Shown here: piece by piece, positions 6,388-9,964 of the stretch
Position numbering within the stretch: the stretch's first letter is position 1
How the letters are laid out: each line of letters starts with the position of its first letter
From: Candidatus Sodaliphilus limicaballi
Lineage (GTDB): Bacteria; Bacteroidota; Bacteroidia; Bacteroidales; Muribaculaceae
Direction of reading: 5' to 3'
DNA length: 9,964 bases
Assembly: GCA_018065815.1 (NCBI GenBank)
Contig: JAGHSP010000140.1
Coordinates: 1 to 9,964, forward strand
The notes under the pieces: generated by a model
Told to the model about the DNA's origin: nothing
The model's input: only the letters and a program-made list of their open reading frames with translations
Databases searched by the model: none
Program-made: the position numbers and the translations under genes

Positions 6388-6391
6388 TTTT

Positions 6392-7840
6392 ATGAGCAAT
6401 TTAATTGGCCGCAATAGCGAAATATCACAACTTAAAAGTCTTTATAACAGCAACAAATCCCAATTTGTAGCAGTATATGGACGTCGTCGAGTGGGAAAAA
6501 CCTTCCTCATAGACGAGGCGTTGAAAGGTAAAATCACCTTCCGCCATGCTGGTCTATCTCCTGTGGACGAGAGTGGCAAGTTCAATATGCTCAAAGACCA
6601 GTTGAAACACTTTTATAACTCTCTGCTATTACATGGTGTAAAGAAAAAGAAATGCCCCGCATCGTGGCAAGAGGCATTTTTCATGCTTGAACAACATCTA
6701 AGAAGCATAGACGATGGATCTCGCCAGGTTGTATTTATTGACGAGCTACCGTGGATGGACACAGCACGCTCGGGATTTGTCACTGCTCTTGAAGGTTACT
6801 GGAACTCATGGGCATGCCATCGCAGTAATCTCATGCTAGTGGTGTGCGGCAGCGCGACGTCATGGATGCAAGACAATCTGATTAACAACCATGGTGGTTT
6901 ATATGGCAGGATAACATATGAAATCAAATTGTCACCGTTCACACTTGCCGAGTGTGAAGCATTCTATAAGTCCGCTCAGGTAAGGTTCTCGCGTTACGAC
7001 ATAGTGCAGAGTTACATGATGGTGGGTGGCATCCCTTTTTATTTGGGCTATTTTGACCACACCTTGAGTTTGTCACAGAACATAAACAAACTTTTCTTTG
7101 AAAAGAACGCAAGGCTGCGAGGGGAATATGACCGCTTGTTTTCATCGGTATTTAGCAATCCTGATGAAATGAAAAGCATTATAGAAATGCTTTCCACCCG
7201 TCGCTCGGGTTATACTCGGGCCGAACTTGTGTCATCACTCAAACTGAAGCCTGGAGGTGCAGTGACCAAGGCGTTAAATTCACTCATTGCTAGCGACTTT
7301 ATTGTCAAGTATGTTCCGCATGGTTATAACGAGCGTTCGGCGAGATATAAACTTGTTGATCCGTTATGTTTGTTCTACTTGCGCTATGTAAAAGGCAACG
7401 CAGAGCTTAATCCTGAATTTTGGACCCACAACGAGCTCACTCAGTCGGTGATTAGTTGGCGAGGATTTGCTTTTGAGGAGTTGTGCTTAGGCCACATAAA
7501 GCAAATCAAGGCTGCCCTTGGCATAGCAGGAGTATTGTCAACGCAGTCGGCATGGTCGCTCAGGGGCAGCGATGATGTTGAGGGCTCGCAAATAGACTTG
7601 CTCATCAAGCGTGCCGACAACGTGGTGAACATGTGCGAGATGAAGTTTTACAATGACGACTTCACTGTCACAAAATCCTATGACCGCACGCTTGTGCGCC
7701 GCGAGAACGCCTTGGCACAGAGTCTCAAACGCCATACAACAATTCACCCAACACTCATCACCACCTATGGACTGAAGCACAATGAATACAGCGGTAACTT
7801 TGTGAGTGTGGTTACAATGGACGATTTGTTTAGAGAATAA
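6392..7840 (+). CDS. P-loop ATPase with C-terminal DUF234/PD-(D/E)XK-like domain
   Basis: The 482-residue protein belongs to the archaeal-type ATPase family common in multiple copies in Bacteroidota; its function is not established. Visible parts are GRNSEISQL (6-14), Walker A GRRRVGKTFL (30-39), Walker B VVFIDELPW (113-121, Asp117-Glu118), a sensor-like VVCGSATSW (150-158), a probable winged-helix region (about 260-325), and a C-terminal DUF234-like segment with GFAFEEL (358-364), SQIDLLI (Asp402) and CEMKFY (Glu416, Lys418). The last three fit a PD-(D/E)XK nuclease core, but activity is unproven. I chose the ATG at 6392 because it lies about 23 nt after the -7 box; an in-frame TTG at 6359 would lie upstream of the transcript start. 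GC content looks lower than in thyA or the TonB operon, and palindromes flank the gene on both sides, which suggests transfer. Alternatives are a defence protein or a selfish gene. Confidence 0.88.
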   Translation: MSNLIGRNSEISQLKSLYNSNKSQFVAVYGRRRVGKTFLIDEALKGKITFRHAGLSPVDESGKFNMLKDQLKHFYNSLLLHGVKKKKCPASWQEAFFMLEQHLRSIDDGSRQVVFIDELPWMDTARSGFVTALEGYWNSWACHRSNLMLVVCGSATSWMQDNLINNHGGLYGRITYEIKLSPFTLAECEAFYKSAQVRFSRYDIVQSYMMVGGIPFYLGYFDHTLSLSQNINKLFFEKNARLRGEYDRLFSSVFSNPDEMKSIIEMLSTRRSGYTRAELVSSLKLKPGGAVTKALNSLIASDFIVKYVPHGYNERSARYKLVDPLCLFYLRYVKGNAELNPEFWTHNELTQSVISWRGFAFEELCLGHIKQIKAALGIAGVLSTQSAWSLRGSDDVEGSQIDLLIKRADNVVNMCEMKFYNDDFTVTKSYDRTLVRRENALAQSLKRHTTIHPTLITTYGLKHNEYSGNFVSVVTMDDLFRE

Positions 7841-7850
7841 TAAAGTAGAT

Positions 7851-7929
7851 ATAAACCAGTAGGCCCAGATTATGCTGGACAATCCGGAACAATCCGGGTT
7901 TTCCAAGCCATCTGGGCCTACTGGTTTAT
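7851..7929. terminator. Perfect 20-bp stem-loop after the ATPase gene
   Basis: Positions 7851-7870 (ATAAACCAGTAGGCCCAGAT) and 7910-7929 are exact reverse complements around a 39-nt loop. The loop itself contains the direct repeat ACAATCCGGA/ACAATCCGGG. It begins 11 nt after the ATPase stop and ends 17 nt before the stop of the convergent coiled-coil gene, so a bidirectional terminator or 3' stabiliser is plausible. The long perfect arms and large loop are unlike a simple intrinsic terminator, so it may also be the boundary of a mobile unit. There is no strong T-run beyond the arm on the + strand. Confidence 0.65.
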
Positions 7930-7946
7930 TGGACGCTATTTAGGCG

Positions 7947-8669
7947 TTAATAGTCGTTGCTATAGAGCATGTTGATGATTTCGTCGAAGCGGCGTGAGTT
8001 GCTGAGGCCGTTGGTGGCTTGCTGCATTACCTGCTCCATGACGTTGTCGAGGTAGGGGATTGAGGGGTTCCTGGTGCTGGCGTCGTAGATTTTCCAGTAG
8101 TTGGTGCCCTTGAGCCCTTTCATGAATTTCTTGTAGGTCTCGCTCTTGGGGTCTTGGACTGCCCATCCCTCGCCGGCGAGGACTATCTTCTGCTTCTCTA
8201 GGAATTCGCGCAGGTTCTTGGTGTACTTGCCGTAGTTCTGCACAAGCTCTTTCTTCTTGAGCACCTCTTTGGTCTCCATTCCGTCGAAGTGCTTGAGCGC
8301 GTCCTCCACGTCCATCTTGTTGTAGGGCGCGAGCAGCACGCTTGCCACGCCGGTGCTAAACACGAGGTTGTCGCGGCTTGCGAAGTGTGACTTGCGGGTC
8401 TTCTCGGCCACTTTGATGTCGTTCTCGTGGCCTTTTTTGAGTTTCTCGAGGGCGCTGATCTGTTCTTTCACTTTTTTCTCTTCCTTGTTGAGACTGTCAA
8501 CGCGCTGCTTGAGCACTTTGATTTGCGAGTCGAGGTCCTTGATGGAGTCTTTCTTGTTCTCCATGAGTTCCTCTTGGTTCTTGATGTGAGTCTCATGCTC
8601 CTGCACGGTCTGTGCGCCGGCGCTGATTGCAGCAAGTGCCACGACCATGATGATTAATACCTTTTTCAT
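7947..8669 (-). CDS. Secreted coiled-coil protein of unknown function
   Basis: I do not recognise the family of this 240-residue protein. It starts with a clear signal peptide (KKVLIIMVVALAAISAGA, probable cut before Gln20). Residues about 24-95 are rich in Lys, Glu and Leu with heptad-like spacing (LDSQIKVLKQRVDSLNKEE), a probable long coiled coil. The C-terminal half, about 100-240, is mixed and carries NLVFSTGVASVLLAPYN, GTNYWKIYDAS and a Gln/Asn-containing end near the C-terminus. It probably acts in the periplasm. Its ATG directly abuts the stop codon of the TPR-TonB gene (TAAATG across 8672-8667), so the two are translated from one message and probably work together. The coiled coil could mediate oligomerisation or binding to that partner; this is inference. 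The downstream stem-loop at 7851-7929 may end the transcript. Confidence 0.85.
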   Translation of the reverse strand: MKKVLIIMVVALAAISAGAQTVQEHETHIKNQEELMENKKDSIKDLDSQIKVLKQRVDSLNKEEKKVKEQISALEKLKKGHENDIKVAEKTRKSHFASRDNLVFSTGVASVLLAPYNKMDVEDALKHFDGMETKEVLKKKELVQNYGKYTKNLREFLEKQKIVLAGEGWAVQDPKSETYKKFMKGLKGTNYWKIYDASTRNPSIPYLDNVMEQVMQQATNGLSNSRRFDEIINMLYSNDY

Positions 8670-9617
8670 TTACTTATTGTTTTTAAGATTTTTGAGATCA
8701 AATTTCACGGGAATGAGCAAGGTGCTCTTGAGTGGCTTGCCGTCGAGTGTTCCGGGGGTGAAGATGGGCATGTGCAGGCACAGGCGCAGGGCTTCCTTGT
8801 CGCACTCGGGGTCGATGCCCTCGAGCACCTCGGCCTCAACGAGTTTGCCGTTCTCGTCGATGCGACATTCCACCTTGACGGTTCCCTCGATGCCTTTCTT
8901 GATGGCGCTCTTGGGATATTTGAGATTTTTCTTGATGAAAATCTTCATGGCGTCGTTGCCTCCGGCAAACTTGGGGAGAACTGCATTGTCGCCAGCCACG
9001 ATGTCGCGTTCCTCGAGGTCGTGGCCGAACTCATCGCCCTCTTGGGCCACTGCTGCCTTGCCGCTGAGTCGTGTAGCGCAGGCTTCGTTAAGGGCCTTGG
9101 CGCGCTCGGCGTCTTCCTCGTCGGGGTCGAGAGTGAGTGCTTTTTCCGAGTCTATCAGCGCGCCATTGATGTCTTTGAGCATATATTTGATCACTGCGCG
9201 CTCGAGCACATAGTGTGCATTGGCGGGAGCGAGCTGCACAGCCTTGTCGAGTTGGCCGAGGGCGGCTTTGGAGTCGCCAGCCTCGAGCAATGCCGCGCTA
9301 TACTCGTTGTGAGCCCACGCTCTGAAAGTGCCGTCAGTGCTTTCGTCCATGAGCGAGACTGCTTGGTTCAGCAGGTCGGCAGCCTCCTGCGGCTGTTCCT
9401 GCGTGAGCTTGATTGATCCCAGGTAGGCCAGCGCATAGGCGTTGCGGTCGTTCTCGCTGATGGCAGCGTTGAACAGGCGCGTTGCCTCGTCCCACTGCTG
9501 GTTTTCAAAAGCCTTGTAGGCCTTGTCAAAGTTCTTGATCTTCTTGGCCGGAACAGCGTTGCCAGTGAAAGCAACCATCACGGCTACAATAAGGGAAATG
9601 ATACTTGATGTCTTCAT
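8670..9617 (-). CDS. Periplasmic TPR protein with C-terminal TonB domain
   Basis: The 315 residues comprise an N-terminal signal peptide or anchor (IISLIVAVMVAFTGNAVPA, about 6-24), about four TPR-like helical repeats over residues 27-180 (for example AYKAFENQQWDEATRLFNAA and ALGQLDKAVQLAPANAHY), a linker, and a TonB C-terminal domain at about 215-306. The TonB part shows KFAGGNDAMKIFI, NLKYPKSAIKKGIEG, DENGKLVEAEVLEGIDP and the closing LIPVKF. Canonical TonB links the ExbBD motor to outer-membrane transporters and needs a membrane anchor and a proline-rich spanner; neither is evident here, so energy transfer is doubtful and a scaffolding role is more likely. It is the first gene of a two-gene operon with the secreted coiled-coil gene. 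The start is set by the signal peptide and a -7 promoter box about 100 nt upstream. Confidence 0.92.
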   Translation of the reverse strand: MKTSSIISLIVAVMVAFTGNAVPAKKIKNFDKAYKAFENQQWDEATRLFNAAISENDRNAYALAYLGSIKLTQEQPQEAADLLNQAVSLMDESTDGTFRAWAHNEYSAALLEAGDSKAALGQLDKAVQLAPANAHYVLERAVIKYMLKDINGALIDSEKALTLDPDEEDAERAKALNEACATRLSGKAAVAQEGDEFGHDLEERDIVAGDNAVLPKFAGGNDAMKIFIKKNLKYPKSAIKKGIEGTVKVECRIDENGKLVEAEVLEGIDPECDKEALRLCLHMPIFTPGTLDGKPLKSTLLIPVKFDLKNLKNNK

Positions 9618-9671
9618 ATTTTGGTGTTATTTTGTTAATGTCACATGCCACTTCACTATCGCAGTCGCACT

Positions 9672-9690
9672 GCCACCCGCAAGTGGTGGC
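9672..9690 (-). other. Hairpin in the leader of the TPR-TonB operon
   Basis: GCCACC (9672-9677) and GGTGGC (9685-9690) pair perfectly around a 7-nt loop. If transcription starts from the -7 box at 9716-9723, the hairpin lies near the 5' end of a leader of about 90 nt. It could stabilise the message or influence translation; no riboswitch class was recognised. Confidence 0.4.
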
Positions 9691-9715
9691 GATAATGAAC
9701 GTTTTATTAAACTTG

Positions 9716-9723
9716 CAAATATA
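9716..9723 (-). promoter_or_regulatory. Probable -7 element of the TPR-TonB operon
   Basis: On the - strand the sequence reads TATATTTG, matching TAnnTTTG. The -33 region is weak: the nearest TTTC lies only 16 nt upstream (9740-9743). The predicted transcript starts near 9709. The gene-free stretch 9618-9964 otherwise contains the leader hairpin and the repeats listed from 9793 on. Confidence 0.5.
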
Positions 9724-9792
9724 CTAATAATTGGCAACAGAAACTATCGCCGGCAATCGTTTTAAGGTTTATTAACGCACATGGGTATTGTG

Positions 9793-9903
9793 CCAATGGA
9801 ACTCCCCGCGCAGATCTCACTGAACTCACTGATTTTTTCATTGAAAATTATTGTTGTCCGGTAAAAAAAAGAAAATATTTTTATTCTGATTTTTATGCTT
9901 CGC
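9793..9903 (-). repeat. Right copy of the 110-bp inverted repeat
   Basis: This is the reverse complement of 6139-6247 with four substitutions and two single-base length changes in A/T runs. The self-complementary CCGCGCGG of the left copy is altered to CTGCGCGG here (read on the - strand). Being opposite in orientation, the pair could support inversion of the 3.5 kb between them or mark the ends of a mobile unit. No target-site duplication was evident directly beside the two copies. Confidence 0.85.
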
Positions 9904-9964
9904 TTGTAACTATTCAGCAATGGTATTTTGGGTAATTTCCCCGCGCGGATCTCACTGATAACAC
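9904..9964 (-). repeat. Partial tandem copy of the same repeat, running off the window
   Basis: TAACTATTCAGCAATGG (9908-9924) is followed by TCCCCGCGCGGATCTCACTGA (9938-9958), which recurs with one change at 9803-9823, exactly 135 bp earlier in the same orientation. This suggests a tandem array with a unit of about 135 bp that continues past the window end. Inverted fragments of the same motif occur at 6217-6237. Confidence 0.65.

Noticed and set aside
6359..6391. TTG start extending the ATPase by 11 residues
   Set aside because: It lies at or before the -7 box (6362-6369), so it would not be in the transcript; the ATG at 6392 fits the family start (MSNLIGRNSEI).
6199..6417. 72-residue + strand ORF (MKKSVSSVRSARGV...)
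   Set aside because: It runs through the inverted repeat, the palindromic promoter and the start of the ATPase gene, has no domain or promoter of its own, and its first part is repeated noncoding DNA.
8647..9416. Long + strand ORFs opposite the TPR-TonB gene (188 and 214 residues)
   Set aside because: They are antisense shadows of a high-GC gene with clear TPR and TonB domains and show no motifs of their own.
6139..9903. Classical insertion sequence or composite transposon
   Set aside because: No transposase or integrase gene lies between or inside the repeats, and no target duplication was found beside them, so only a repeat annotation is supported.

Overview
The window looks like chromosomal DNA from a member of the Bacteroidales (phylum Bacteroidota), perhaps a gut Muribaculaceae or Prevotellaceae species; the exact family cannot be fixed by eye. 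The evidence is the recurrent TAnnTTTG -7 promoter element, starts without a Shine-Dalgarno sequence, secreted BspA-type leucine-rich-repeat proteins ending in dockerin modules, and a periplasmic TPR-TonB fusion protein.

Left part (1-5129, all + strand): a compact element that folds on paper as a three-way junction (9-98), a promoter (175-205), three tandem paralogous genes for secreted LRR-dockerin proteins (263-3690), then thyA (3709-4503) and folA (4623-5129). ThyA turns methylene-THF into dihydrofolate while making dTMP, and FolA recycles the dihydrofolate, so the last two form a functional pair. They are separated by 119 nt of short tandem repeats, the last of which includes the folA start codon. 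A strong hairpin (5192-5222) separates folA from the convergent gene rdgB (5282-5860, - strand), which clears non-canonical purine NTPs.

Right part (5861-9964): a repeat-rich accessory region. One gene for a Walker-type ATPase with a C-terminal PD-(D/E)XK-like segment (6392-7840, + strand) is bracketed by palindromes. Upstream, its promoter lies inside an inverted repeat (6328-6387), and a second copy of that palindromic promoter with a decayed -7 box sits about 360 bp further upstream (5957-6028). Downstream, a perfect 20-bp stem (7851-7929) follows its stop codon. A 110-bp repeat flanks a 3.5-kb block in inverted orientation (6139-6247 and 9793-9903), and parts of further copies lie at 6036-6076 and 9904-9964. 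Inside this block, on the - strand, is a two-gene operon: a TPR-TonB periplasmic protein (8670-9617) directly followed, with no gap, by a secreted coiled-coil protein of unknown function (7947-8669).

The candidate for something undescribed is the ATPase gene with its palindromic promoter, the orphan copy of that promoter, and the flanking repeats. Together they suggest a small selfish or mobile cassette. The triplicated LRR-dockerin locus, conserved at both ends and diverged in the middle, is a second point of interest.
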